A DNA stretch of 64,000 nucleotides from Macrothele yani (GCA_039090855.1 CM077034.1:15483219-15547218); one strand, 5' to 3'. Positions 12,311 to 21,276 are shown, numbered from the stretch's first letter. Notes: generated by a model not told the origin, from the sequence alone. Made by a program: numbers and translations.

Positions 12311-15300
12311 GTCAGGTGATGCATAACATCACAGCCTCTCCTTGACAAATGTCAACCCCGCCTTCTCGTGGTGCATCCTGTTCCCACTAAAGGGGCTCTG
12401 ACGACCGCAAATAGCGGTATAACTATACCATCGGGATCAGAGGAAATTCTATCCCACACTCACCAACCCGCTTGGCCAGCGTGGTGAGTTATGGCCAAAC
12501 CCCTCCAAAATGACTCCACAACTTAAATCTTGGTCCTCAGTCTCCGGCAGCTAGAATGTACCTGGCCAAGGCAGCGGCCAGTGCGACATGAAGGCAGAGG
12601 GTGCTAAGAATCCCCGGAGGACCGGACTAGGCTGCCATCTGATGCTGACCTTGGCAACGTACAATGGACGCTCCCTATCTTCTGATTCAAGGCTTCTTGA
12701 ATTGGAAGAGGAACTACAAAGGATCAAGTGGGACATCGTGGGGCTAAGTGAGGTAAGGAGAAAAGGAGAAGATCTCATCGAACTGAAAAGTGGACATCTG
12801 TTCTACTATCGTGGGACAGATACTGGCAGAACTAGTGGTGTTGGATTTATAATAAACAAGAAACTGAAGGATAAAGTGGTAGAAGTTGAAAGTTCCTCTG
12901 ACAGAGCTGCACGACTTATTATCCAACTATCGAAAAGATACCAGGCTCAGATTATTCAAACTTATGCACCCACCACAAGTCATCCTGAAGAAGAAATTGA
13001 AGAATTTTATGAGGAAATTTGTCATCTAAATAATAAAGGTAAGCAGCACTTGAAAATAATTATGGGAGATTTCAATGCAAAAATAGGGCAACGACAACAG
13101 AATGAAACTTCAGTAGGTAAATTCGGTCACGGCAACAGAAACCAGCGTGGAAATACTCTCGTAGAGTTTGCAGAGGCAGAAGGGTTTTTCATCTTGAACT
13201 CCTTTATCAAGAAAAAGCCACACAGGAAATGGACATGGAGACATCCAAATGGGACGACAAGTGAAATTGATTTTATTATGTGTAACAAAAAATTCGTCAT
13301 AGAAGACTGCAGTGTGCTAAACATGTTCAACACAGGTAGTGACCATAGATTGGTGAGATGTAAGATGCACCTCAACACTAAACTTGAACGTGGCAAGCTC
13401 ATAAGACAAACAAAATCTATTGACATAACCAACCTTAAAAAACACCATAATACCTTCAAGTTGGAACTGAAGAACAGGTTCTCTGCTTTAGAAGGCCTAA
13501 CATCAGAAGAAGTGGACATCTCTGACGTTAACAGAAAAGTAACCAAAGCTCTTATGGAAACAGCAACAAAATTAGCTGGGTCTAAGAACAAGTTGCATGT
13601 GAACAAATTATCAGGAAAAACCAAAATGTTGATGCAAAAAAGAAGAGAGATGAGGACAACTAAAGAAGATGTGACTTCCAAAGTGGAATATATAGAGCTA
13701 TGCAAGACAGTACGAAAAAGTATCACTGAAGACGTAAGAAAATTCAACTGTGAACTAGTGAGGAAAGCAATTGAAAACAACCAAAGCCTAAAGATAGCAA
13801 AGGGACATCTCAGTAAGGGAAGAAAACAGATTACGGCACTGAGAAAAGAAGATGGTTCTGTAACAAGAAATAGAGGCGAAATTTTGACAAGAGTGAAAGA
13901 TTTCTACTCCAAATTATATGAAAGGGATGATACATGCACTCCAGACATCATGAAAGATACCAGTACCAGAGTTCCTCCAGTCCTTCCAGCAGAAGTTGCA
14001 CATGCAATCAAGAACATGAAGCGGGCAAAAGCTCCAGGAGAAGATGGAATTACTGTAGACATCATACAAGAAGCAAGTGGAGAAATCGAAACAGTACTCG
14101 CCCAAATTTTCACTCGATGCCTTAATGAAGGAAAGATTCCTGAGGATTGGAACAACGCTACAATGAACCTGCTACATAAGAAAGGTGACATTGAGGATCT
14201 CGGAAACTACAGACCTATCAGCCTCCTATCAGTAGTTTATAAAATCTTCACTAAAGTTCTTTCACACCGCTTTAAGGTAACACTGGACATGGCTCAACCG
14301 AGAGAACAAGCTGGATTCAGGAGTGGCTACAGCACAATAGATCATATCCATGTACTGAGAGAACTAATTGAAAGAGCGAGGGAATATGAACTTCCATTGT
14401 GCATGGCTTTTATCGATTATGAAAAAGCCTTTGATTCGGTGAAACCATCAGCAGTTACAATGGCTTTGAAAACCTGTGGTATTGAAGATGCATACATTAA
14501 TATTATTAATAACATCTATGAAAATGCAAGTGCAAAGATTAGGCTGTTTGAAAATACAACACACATAAAAATTGGAAAGGGAGTGAGACAAGGTGACACC
14601 ATATCTCCGAAGCTCTTTAATGCCACATTGGAGGGTGTTTTTCAGTCACTGAGCTGGGAAAACAAGGGGATAAAGATTAATGGAGATTATCTAACCCACC
14701 TTCGTTTTGCTGATGACGTAGTCATTTTTGCAACTACCCCATCAGAGCTGCAGAGTATGATCCAGGAACTTGCTGACAAGAGTAAAGAAGTGGGATTAAA
14801 AATGAACTTTCAGAAGACAAAAGTGATGTTCAATGCTTTTACAAGAAATGAAGATTTATCGATTGATGGAGAAAAGCTGGAGATAACAGATACGTACGTT
14901 TATCTTGGACAGCAGATATCAAGTGAGGGTCACATTGATGAAGAAATTAATCGGCGTACAAAACTTGCCTGGAGAGCTTTTGGAAGAAACAGCATAATTT
15001 TCAAGAGCAATATGCCATTATGTCTTAAAAGAAAAGTGTTTGATCAATGCATCCTTCCAGTGCTTACGTATGGTGCAGAGACGTGGACCTTAACTAAAAG
15101 AGACATACAAAGGCTGCAGACAACTCAAAGAAGCATGGAGAGGTGCATACTTGGTGTAACCAGGAGAGATAAGAAGAGGAACTCGTGGATCCGAAAAATG
15201 ACAAGAGTGGAAGACATCATGATCAGAGTTAAATCCCTGAAATGGCAATGGACTGGACATACTGCCAGAAGGACAGATCATCGATGGACAGCCGACATTT

Positions 15301-15488
15301 TAGATTGGATTCCAAGGGACAGGAAAAGACCCAGAGGAAGACCACATGGGAGATGGGTGGATGAAATTCGAAAGTATGCAGGGGTGACATGGAGGATACT
15401 GGCACAAGACAGACCGTTGTGGAGGAAACTTGGGGAGACCTTCGTCCAGCAGTGGATTGATAATGGTTGACAATGATGATGATGATGA

Positions 15489-15490
<2 letters not shown>
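12311..15490 (+). mobile_element. Full-length RTE-clade LINE
   Basis: A non-LTR retrotransposon with a ~277-bp 5' leader (12,311-12,587), one long ORF (12,588-15,470) and almost no 3' UTR. The stop codon is followed at once by caatgatgatgatgatgat, then (at)n. A single ORF encoding an APE-type endonuclease and a reverse transcriptase, with a 3' end made of AT-rich trimer repeats, is the published hallmark of RTE elements. The element lies in a TA-rich palindrome (arms 12,285-12,310 and 15,512-15,537), so an ordinary direct target-site duplication cannot be read. Its intact ORF marks it as one of the youngest insertions here. Confidence 0.9.
12588..15470 (+). CDS. Endonuclease-reverse transcriptase of RTE LINE (960 aa, intact)
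   Basis: The protein nicks target DNA and primes reverse transcription of its own RNA (target-primed reverse transcription). Endonuclease/exonuclease/phosphatase domain, residues ~18-260: ATYN (23-26), catalytic E55 in GLSEVR, TYAPT (125-129), GDFN (160-163), SEIDFI (225-230), SDHR (251-254). Reverse transcriptase, residues ~490-780: KAPGEDG, YRPISLL, first catalytic D610 in MAFIDYEKAFDS, GVRQGD, and the FADD box at 707-710. The C-terminus carries RPRGRPHGRW (914-923), as in arthropod RTE-like proteins. All catalytic residues are present and no stop or frameshift interrupts the ORF. The ATG at 12,588 is the first in frame. The length fits the family (~1,000 aa). Antisense ORFs inside it (for example 13,127-13,780) are shadows. 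Confidence 0.95.
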   Translation: MKAEGAKNPRRTGLGCHLMLTLATYNGRSLSSDSRLLELEEELQRIKWDIVGLSEVRRKGEDLIELKSGHLFYYRGTDTGRTSGVGFIINKKLKDKVVEVESSSDRAARLIIQLSKRYQAQIIQTYAPTTSHPEEEIEEFYEEICHLNNKGKQHLKIIMGDFNAKIGQRQQNETSVGKFGHGNRNQRGNTLVEFAEAEGFFILNSFIKKKPHRKWTWRHPNGTTSEIDFIMCNKKFVIEDCSVLNMFNTGSDHRLVRCKMHLNTKLERGKLIRQTKSIDITNLKKHHNTFKLELKNRFSALEGLTSEEVDISDVNRKVTKALMETATKLAGSKNKLHVNKLSGKTKMLMQKRREMRTTKEDVTSKVEYIELCKTVRKSITEDVRKFNCELVRKAIENNQSLKIAKGHLSKGRKQITALRKEDGSVTRNRGEILTRVKDFYSKLYERDDTCTPDIMKDTSTRVPPVLPAEVAHAIKNMKRAKAPGEDGITVDIIQEASGEIETVLAQIFTRCLNEGKIPEDWNNATMNLLHKKGDIEDLGNYRPISLLSVVYKIFTKVLSHRFKVTLDMAQPREQAGFRSGYSTIDHIHVLRELIERAREYELPLCMAFIDYEKAFDSVKPSAVTMALKTCGIEDAYINIINNIYENASAKIRLFENTTHIKIGKGVRQGDTISPKLFNATLEGVFQSLSWENKGIKINGDYLTHLRFADDVVIFATTPSELQSMIQELADKSKEVGLKMNFQKTKVMFNAFTRNEDLSIDGEKLEITDTYVYLGQQISSEGHIDEEINRRTKLAWRAFGRNSIIFKSNMPLCLKRKVFDQCILPVLTYGAETWTLTKRDIQRLQTTQRSMERCILGVTRRDKKRNSWIRKMTRVEDIMIRVKSLKWQWTGHTARRTDHRWTADILDWIPRDRKRPRGRPHGRWVDEIRKYAGVTWRILAQDRPLWRKLGETFVQQWIDNG

Positions 15491-15521
<31 letters not shown>
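15474..15521. repeat. (GAT)n then (AT)n microsatellite at LINE 3' end
   Basis: About six GAT/ATG trimers directly after the LINE stop codon, followed by about 16 AT dinucleotides. The trimers are probably the LINE tail. The AT run belongs either to the tail or to the right palindrome arm. Confidence 0.9.
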
Positions 15522-15522
<1 letters not shown>

Positions 15523-15537
15523 CGCATAAAAAAGTAA
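15512..15537. repeat. Right arm of inverted repeat flanking the LINE
   Basis: (ta)n then gcgcataaaaaagtaa, the exact reverse complement of 12,285-12,310. It also forms the left edge of the following Tc1 element and may be part of that element's terminal repeat. Confidence 0.85.
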
Positions 15538-15726
15538 GTGTGGTTGGATGCCAAGTGAAATAAAATAATGTCAGAATGCCGGGACATTACAAGAAAGACA
15601 ATTTATTGTGCTCTGAAATCCAGAAGGCTTTGGAACGTGTTCAAGGGACAAACAGGCCATTTTGTGCAGAATACGTAAACGTGAAAAAAATGCAATTACC
15701 GTCCGCAGGCGTTCCGGCGTAAGATG

Positions 15727-16758
15727 TCAATACGGGATATGGCCACCATGGAGGGCGATGCAAGATTTCACACGTCGTGTCCTGCTTTGCACAACATTAT
15801 CAAGCAGCTGTTGGGGTAATTTATCCCATTCCTCTGTCAGTGCACGGATGAGGGTGTCCTTGTTTATTGGAGGGCATTGGCGACCAGCAAGACTCCTCCC
15901 CAAAGCATCCCACACATTTTCAATGGGATTCAGATCTGGAGAACGTGCTGGCCATACGAGGCGTTGAATATCCTCGCTCTCAAGACACTCCTGGACAGCG
16001 ACTGTTCGATGACATGTTGCGTTGTCGTCCATGAAAATGAATCTATCACCGACAGCACCACGGAACATGCGAACATGAGGTAGCAGAACATCATTAATGT
16101 ATCGTTGGCCAGTCATAGTCCCAGTTGGAAGCACATAGAGGGACGTACGGCCATTGATCATGATGCCAGCCCATACCATGACACTACATGTCGGATATCG
16201 GTCCCTTTCCGGTATGTTTGCTGGACAATATGCAGTACCACTATCACGCCAGTTCAGTTGTCGTCGACAATCAGACGATAGACTGTATCTACTGTCATCT
16301 GAGAAGAGGACAGCACACCAGTCGTTATCAGTCCAATTGCGATGTTGATGGCACCATTGCAAACGGGCGGTACGGTGACGTCTGGACAATGGGATGCACA
16401 CAACAGGACGGCGGGCGTATAGTCCTCCTTCATGCAAACGTCTGGCGACAGTTTTTCGGGAGATCCGCTTGCCAGTAGCAGCCATAAACTGATTTGCTAC
16501 CTCACTAGCTGTGCTGCGCCGGTGTCTTTTTGTTGATAGCACTATGTACCGATCTTCTGCAGGTGTCGTACTGCGAACACGACCTCCCCCGTGACGTTTG
16601 CTACACTCTCCATTTGTTTGAAATGATTTCCAAAGCCTTGAAACAACACTGTGGATGACGTCGAACTCCCTGGCAACATCTGTTATTTTTCGCCCTTCTT
16701 CAATCTTGCCAATAATACGACCACGCGTAAAATCATCTAGGTGATGTCGGGAAGACAT
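15727..16758 (-). CDS. Tc1-like DD34E transposase, full length and intact (343 aa)
   Basis: Cut-and-paste transposase inserting at TA. The start is placed at the ATG at 16,758 (MSSRHHLDDF), because the upstream 51 codons of the open frame do not resemble transposase and Tc1 proteins are ~340 aa. An N-terminal paired-like HTH spans residues ~5-115, with HGGGRVRST (56-64) as the GRPR-like linker. Catalytic residues are D154 (LFSDDSR), D245 (FMDDNATCH) and E280 (SPDLNPIENVW). Exactly 34 residues separate D245 and E280, the DD34E signature. It ends HGGHIPY, a normal Tc1 terminus. No disabling mutation was seen. Terminal repeats are not certain: an 'agtaag' motif occurs near both outer ends (15,532 and ~16,915). 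It is the least decayed DNA transposon in the window. Confidence 0.93.
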   Translation of the reverse strand: MSSRHHLDDFTRGRIIGKIEEGRKITDVAREFDVIHSVVSRLWKSFQTNGECSKRHGGGRVRSTTPAEDRYIVLSTKRHRRSTASEVANQFMAATGKRISRKTVARRLHEGGLYARRPVVCIPLSRRHRTARLQWCHQHRNWTDNDWCAVLFSDDSRYSLSSDCRRQLNWRDSGTAYCPANIPERDRYPTCSVMVWAGIMINGRTSLYVLPTGTMTGQRYINDVLLPHVRMFRGAVGDRFIFMDDNATCHRTVAVQECLESEDIQRLVWPARSPDLNPIENVWDALGRSLAGRQCPPINKDTLIRALTEEWDKLPQQLLDNVVQSRTRRVKSCIALHGGHIPY

Positions 16759-17010
16759 ACTGAAAATTGCAAGTTTGTCAATTGATTCTTTCAATTTCAA
16801 CTTTGCGTTTGAACAACAACGGTCAATACGCGTCAAATCCTTTATATCTCTTATCAGAGCTATGACGTCACGAACAAGTTCGGCAATCCAAAATTTGCAT
16901 ACGCACAACACGTCTTACTGTATCCCGCACTTATGCTAATTTCCACATTTTCCTGCCTTCCATTTTATGGTTGCTATCGTTGCTATTGTCATCCGTCCTG
17001 TCAAAGGGCT
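16759..17010. other. 5' flank of the intact Tc1 gene; no gene seen
   Basis: Contains the presumed 5' untranslated region and outer end of the minus-strand Tc1 element, including 'cttactgtatcccgcactta' near 16,915-16,935, then AT-rich sequence with no recognisable feature. Confidence 0.5.
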
Positions 17011-17400
17011 GAAATTTTAGTATGTAGTAGGGGATCACCTGGGGACGATCCCTGTTGAAAACGGACGAAATGGTTTCAAAGATCAGGACATAGAAGCGGG
17101 ATCCATTTCATTGCCCTTATGCGTCATAACTTACGTAAAAAGGGTTCGATTTCAATGAAATTTTAGTATGCGGTAGGGGTGCACCTGGGGATAAACCCTG
17201 TTCAAAATGGTCGAAATGGGGTTAAAGGTCAGGACATAGGAGCGGGATCTATTCCATCGCCCTTATGCTTCATATCTTACGTGAAAATGCTTCGATTGAG
17301 ACAAAACTTTATTTTGTTGTTCCGGACGTATACTTAACCGGTTCTGTTGAATATCATCAAAATGGGGTCAAAGGTCAGAACGAGGTACAAGAATTCTGCC
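17011..17400. repeat. Degenerate ~146-bp tandem repeat (GGGGTCAAAGGTC family)
   Basis: 'gaaattttagtatg' begins units at 17,011 and 17,157 (146 bp apart). Each is followed by 'cacctgggga', 'gtcgaaatgg/ggacgaaatgg', 'aggtcaggacatag' and 'cccttatgc.tcata'. A third, diverged partial unit follows from about 17,300. Related single copies occur at 11,641-11,815 and 20,548-20,690. No coding potential. Confidence 0.8.
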
Positions 17401-17490
17401 TTAGATGTACGATTAGAACTTGCAGGAGAAAATAAAGTGTTTAATAAAAGTCAAATAGTTAAAAACACCATGAGATCTTTCGTGGCTGAT
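17377..17490. repeat. Left arm of an inverted repeat lying outside a Tc1 element
   Basis: From 'gaacgaggtacaag' to 'gagatctttcgtggctg'. It matches the reverse complement of 20,412-20,516, with a small insertion (tcaaatag) in the left copy. The arms lie just outside the terminal repeats of the 17.5-20.3-kb Tc1 element, so they are not part of its ordinary TIRs. The right arm continues into a stop-free minus-strand ORF; the left arm is cut short. Confidence 0.8.
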
Positions 17491-17562
17491 ACAGACTAGT
17501 TATGTACTATACTGTGCAAATTTATTGGGACAAAGTAAAAAATCACTCTTTCTTCCAAAACT

Positions 17563-17615
17563 TCATATCTTACGTGAAAATGCTTCGATTGAGACAAAAC
17601 TTTATTTTGTTGTAT
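17563..17615. repeat. 51-bp direct repeat, copy inside the Tc1 element
   Basis: The stretch beginning 'cttcatatcttacgtgaaaa' and ending 'actttattttgttgt' is identical to 17,270-17,321, which lies outside the element's left terminal repeat in the 146-bp repeat region. The distance is about 294 bp, same orientation. Confidence 0.85.
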
Positions 17616-17776
17616 CAATCTAAGGTACATTTTGTTGTACCTTTCTATCAATCTATGCCTTGATATACACTGATAAATACCTACATTAGTATGAAGTATG
17701 TCCTCTTTAATAGAAATGACCTCTTGAATTCGTTTTGGCATTGACTCCACTAACTGAGTGCATATATTTTGGACTT

Positions 17777-19170
17777 CATAATCGTGGAACCACACTTTCA
17801 TAGCATTCGTTATCATGCGTTCTTTGGTTGTACAGTCCATTTTACCTAAACGTCTCTTCACAATCGTGGAACCACACTTTTATAGCATTCGTTATCATGC
17901 GTTCTTTGGTTGTACAGTCCATTTTACCTAAACGTCTCTTCATAATCGTGGAACCACACTTTTATAGCATTCGTTATCATGCGTTCTTTGGTTGTACAGT
18001 CCATTTTACCTAAACGTCTCTTCATAATCGTGGAACCACACTTTTATAGCATTCGTTATCATGCGTTCTTTGGTTGTACAGTCCATTTTACCTAAACGTC
18101 TCTTCATAATCGTGGAACCACACTCTTATAGCATTCGTTATCATGCGTTCTTTGGTTGTACAGTCCATTTTACCTAAACGTCTCTTCATAATCGTGGAAC
18201 CACACTTGTATAGCATTCGTTATCATGCGTTCTTTGGTTGTACAGTCCATTTTACCTAAACGTCTCTTCATAATCGTGGAACCACACTTGTATAGCATTC
18301 GTTATCATGCGTTCTTTGGTTGTACAGTCCATTTTACCTAAACGTCTCTTCATAATCGTGGAACCACACTTGTATAGCATTCGTTATCATGCGTTCTTTG
18401 GTTGTACAGTCCATTTTACCTAAACGTCTCTTCATAATCGTGGAACCACACTTGTATAGCATTCGTTATCATGCGTTCTTTGGTTGTACAGTCCATTTTA
18501 CCTAAACGTCTCTTCATAATCGTGGAACCACACTTGTATAGCATTCGTTATCATGCGTTCTTTGGTTGTACAGTCCATTTTACCTAAACGTCTCTTCATA
18601 ATCGTGGAACCACACTTTCATAGCATTCGTTATCATGCGTTCTTTGGTTGTACAGTCCATTTTACCTAAACGTCTCTTCATAATCGTAGAACCACACTTT
18701 CATAGCATTCGTTATCATGCGTTCTTTGGTTGTACAGTCGATTTTACCTAAACGTCTCTTCATAATCGTGGAACCACACTTTCATAGCATTCGTTATCAT
18801 GCGTTCTTTGGTTGTACAATCTATTTTACCTAAACGTCTCTTCATAATCGTAGAACCACACTTTCATAGCATTCGTTATCATGCGTTCTTTGGTTGTACA
18901 GTCCATTTTACCTAATCGTCTCTTCATAATCGTAGAACCACACTTTCATAGCATTCGTTATCATGCGTTCTTTGGTTGTACAGTCCATTTTACCTAAACG
19001 TCTCTTCATAATCGTGGAACCACACTTCTATAGCATTCGTTATCATGCGTTCTTTGGTTGTACAGTCCATTTTACCTAAACGTCTCTTCATAATCGTGGA
19101 ACCACACTTGTATAGCATTCGTTATCATGCGTTCTTTGGTTGTACAGTCCATTTTACCTAAACGTCTCTT
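17777..19170. repeat. 82-bp minisatellite, exactly 17 copies, made from transposase coding sequence
   Basis: 'cataatcg' (or cacaatcg) starts units at 17,777, 17,859, 17,941, 18,023 and so on to 19,089. Every interval is 82 bp with no indels, so 17 x 82 = 1,394 bp. On the minus strand each unit encodes, in one frame, the Tc1 segment RRLGKMDCTTKERMITNA plus VWFHDYE. Copies differ by single substitutions (for example tttcatag/ttgtatag, gtggaacc/gtagaacc, cagtcg/caatct), grouped in neighbouring units. At the boundaries the minus strand reads TGAAGAGACG on one side and TGAAGTCC on the other, a shared 5-bp TGAAG. Confidence 0.97.
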
Positions 19171-19738
19171 CAAAATATTCCACAAGTTTTCTATGGGATT
19201 TAAGTCTGGTGAATTTCCAGGCCAATCAAGCAAATTAATTTGATTCTCCAGCTTGACCAATTTCGAATTGTGACATGGGGCCAAGTCATGTTGAAATGCC
19301 ACGTCGAAAATTTGCAAGAATGGAACAATCCTTCGTTGTAATATTTCTACGTATTTGGCTGAATTCATCATACCTTGAACAGGAACTAAGCTTCCAGTGC
19401 CATTTGATGTGAAAAAACCCCAAAACACCTGTTTCAGAGGGTGTTTTACAGTTTGTTTGACATGCTCAGGTCTTAAGTTGCTTCGTCTAACGACATTTCC
19501 TTGGTAACCCTGCACAAATAAATGAGTTTCATCACTGAAAATTACCTTTTTCCAGCCGTCAGCAGTCCATGATTTATATTTTTTGGCCCATGCCAAACGT
19601 TTGATCTTCATTTTCGCATTCAAATATTGTTTTGTCGTTGGTCTTCTTGCCTTCCTGCCAACTTCCAGAAACCTATGACGTACAGTATCCTAACATCACA
19701 ACCACTAGCCAATAAATCTCTTTGTAGGTCGGTGCTTG

Positions 19739-19765
19739 TTTTTTTTTTTTTTTTTTTTTTTTTTT
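19739..19765. repeat. Homopolymer (T)27
   Basis: An uninterrupted 27-base T run. On the minus strand it is an A run inside the transposase linker, encoding poly-lysine and causing a frameshift. Confidence 0.95.
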
Positions 19766-20198
19766 GGATTCATTTTACTAATTCTGATTAGATATTTATC
19801 GGTTCGTGGAGTTGTTTTTCGTTTTCTTCCACATTTACCTCTCATTTTTGGAGACGATGATCCAGATACATTGTAGCGCGCAAGCCGTCTTGATACACTT
19901 GATTTGCCTACACCAACTGCAGAAGCGATATCTCTCACTGTCATAGAAGTGTGATCTTTCAGAGCAATTATTTTTGCACGCTTCTTTGGGGAAATATTCA
20001 TTTTTTTCAATACACGAAAGCAAACACGTACTCACAGAGAGCAAAAACTAACATCCACCTGTCACACACGAAAGCTCACAACTGAAGCTGAAGTGCCTAT
20101 TTCCTGTTTAAAACCGGTCAAACCACATTCTTACTATCAAGTTCTAACAGTCACACCGCCTCACAGCTGATAAAACCGGTTTACGTGGGTTTCCGACA

Positions 20199-20474
20199 TC
20201 AACTGGCGATCACTTTGCATTTCTGAGAATAAAATAGCTTGTCAAAATTAATTTGCATGGTATAGTATATACATGTAGCCTTAATATGATTGTGTTTTCC
20301 GTCTGTTATCGGGTATTTCTTCGGATTAAATGGCAACGACCTGTTGTTTGTTCCTGTATTTAACTGTCGGATTCCGAGCACTTGGGTCTTTCCATCTGAA
20401 GATATGCCTGTAGCAGCCACGAAAGATCTCATGGTGTTTTTAACTTTTAATAAACACTTTATTTTCTCCTGCAA
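20199..20474 (-). other. Unidentified stop-free minus-strand segment
   Basis: 91 codons without a stop. The stretch 20,268-20,460 (MRSFVAATGISSDG, then VLGIRQLNTGTNN and PFNPKKYPITDG) looks protein-like in composition. The reverse-strand sequence 'tagaacttgcag' just before it resembles a splice acceptor. Its first part is duplicated in inverted orientation at 17,377-17,490. The last codons run into the Tc1 terminal repeat at 20,267, so the natural end is lost. I do not recognise the family. It could be a captured host exon, part of an unknown element, or chance. Confidence 0.3.
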
Positions 20475-20516
20475 GTTCTAATGGTGCATCTAAGGTAGAA
20501 TCCTTGTACTTCGTTT
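20412..20516. repeat. Right arm of the inverted repeat outside the Tc1 element
   Basis: Reverse complement of 17,377-17,490, from 'cagccacgaaagatctc' to 'gaatccttgtacttcg'. An extra ~145 bp separates this arm from the right terminal repeat, whereas the left arm almost touches the left terminal repeat. Confidence 0.8.
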
Positions 20517-20547
20517 GATTTATAGCACGAATATTTTACTGCATTTG

Positions 20548-20690
20548 TCAAAGGTCAGGGCATAGGAGCGAGATCTATTCTACAGCCATTATCCTCATAA
20601 CTTCAGTAATAACTTGAGTAATTATTTCTGATATGTTGTAAAACGTATCATAATCAATGCACTGCATGATTTTACTAATTTGTTTTTATA
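20548..20690. repeat. Dispersed repeat, copy 2 (GGGGTCAAAGGTC family)
   Basis: 'gtcaaaggtcagggcatagg' through 'cattatcctcataactt' to 'cgtatcataatcaatgcac'. Homologous to 11,653-11,800 in the same orientation, with a ~15-bp local duplication (cataacttcagtaataactt). Confidence 0.75.
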
Positions 20691-20697
20691 ATTCAAG

Positions 20698-20931
20698 GTA
20701 TTCAAGGTAATCTTCGAGTACCTGATTCCGGAAATGCATTGAGGTTCTTCACTTTCTACCATTATAACCCTGAAAAAAAGTGGGGTCTTCTTAATTTCAC
20801 ATGCTTCATGGAAGACTCTAAAGGATGGGATCATATTTGTACGCCGATCAAACTAAGAGAAGTTTTCAACATTTCAACCAAAGTTCAATGCTTAAATGTA
20901 TCATTACAGGCTCTTCATTTCTTCTTAAATG
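20698..20931 (+). CDS. Candidate host-gene exon A (78 codons, phase 1-1), unidentified
   Basis: A stop-free stretch bounded by strong splice signals. Upstream are a branch-point-like 'tactaat' and 'ttgtttttataattcaag' ending in AG (a second CAAG 9 bp on keeps the frame). Downstream is the donor 'aaatg/gtaagt'. Length 234 bp is divisible by three, and both ends are phase 1. Translation contains NPEKKWGLLNFTCFMEDSKG, DHICTPIKL and LQALHFFLN, with three cysteines and N-glycosylation-like NFT, NIS and NVS sites, suggesting an extracellular protein. The family is not recognised. It joins in frame with 40,066-40,233 (exon C). It could also be a fragment of an unknown element. Confidence 0.45.
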
Positions 20932-21276
20932 GTAAGTTTCAATTTAAAATTAAGCATTTTTTTCTTTTTCTTTTTCATTTCTCTTTTCGAATTTCAAAAT
21001 TTAAAATTACAGTTTGCTTTATTGTTTTTATGTTGTTACTGCGAACAGTTTTTATGTATTGAAATTGTCTATGAAGTGACTTTAAATCCACGTTTAGACA
21101 TAGAGAATGCCACATCATGAAAGAAAGTACGAAATGAAATGAAACTTACCTCGAAGATAGACATTTCGTGGGAAAGAAGTGATTTTGTTTCTAAGGCATC
21201 ATATGAATGCTATTGGCGAAGACATCGTATAATATAGTCTGAGTCACTAGGTCGTATTGTAACGTACACCTATGAC
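20932..21276. other. AT-rich intron-like sequence
   Basis: Follows the candidate donor GTAAGT. T-rich tracts and no conserved motif or gene. The ORFs here are low-complexity. Confidence 0.5.

Larger units (their letters stand above)
17610..20010 (-). pseudogene. Tc1-like transposase, broken by poly-A tract and minisatellite
   Basis: Minus-strand transposase in pieces. N-terminal HTH, 20,010 to ~19,770: starts MKKMNISPKKRAKII, then TVRDIASAVGVGKSSVSRRL and GKCGRKRKT. A 27-T run on the plus strand (19,739-19,765) turns the linker into poly-lysine and shifts the frame. A second shift lies near 19,690. The catalytic core at 19,720-19,175 has VIFSDETHLF (first D), FQHDLAPCH (second D) and SPDLNPIENLW (E). 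I count 31 residues between the second D and E, three fewer than DD34E, probably a 9-bp deletion. After KRRLGKMD the gene enters 17 copies of an 82-bp repeat, each shifting the frame by one. The original C-terminus (VESMPKRIQEVIS) reappears at ~17,700-17,770. Non-functional. Confidence 0.9.
17505..20267 (-). mobile_element. Tc1-like element with TIRs, internally expanded
   Basis: Terminal inverted repeats are visible. The left end (17,505-17,531) reads tactatactgtgcaaattt..., and the reverse complement of the right end (20,241-20,267) reads tactataccatgcaaatta.... They agree at most positions over about 27 bp. The transposase lies on the minus strand. The element is ~2.76 kb, well above the ~1.3-1.7 kb usual for Tc1, because 1.3 kb of extra length comes from a minisatellite inside the coding region. 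Confidence 0.85.

Noticed and set aside
13127..13780. 217-residue antisense ORF in the LINE
   Set aside because: It lies opposite the endonuclease/RT coding frame; composition is that of an antisense shadow.
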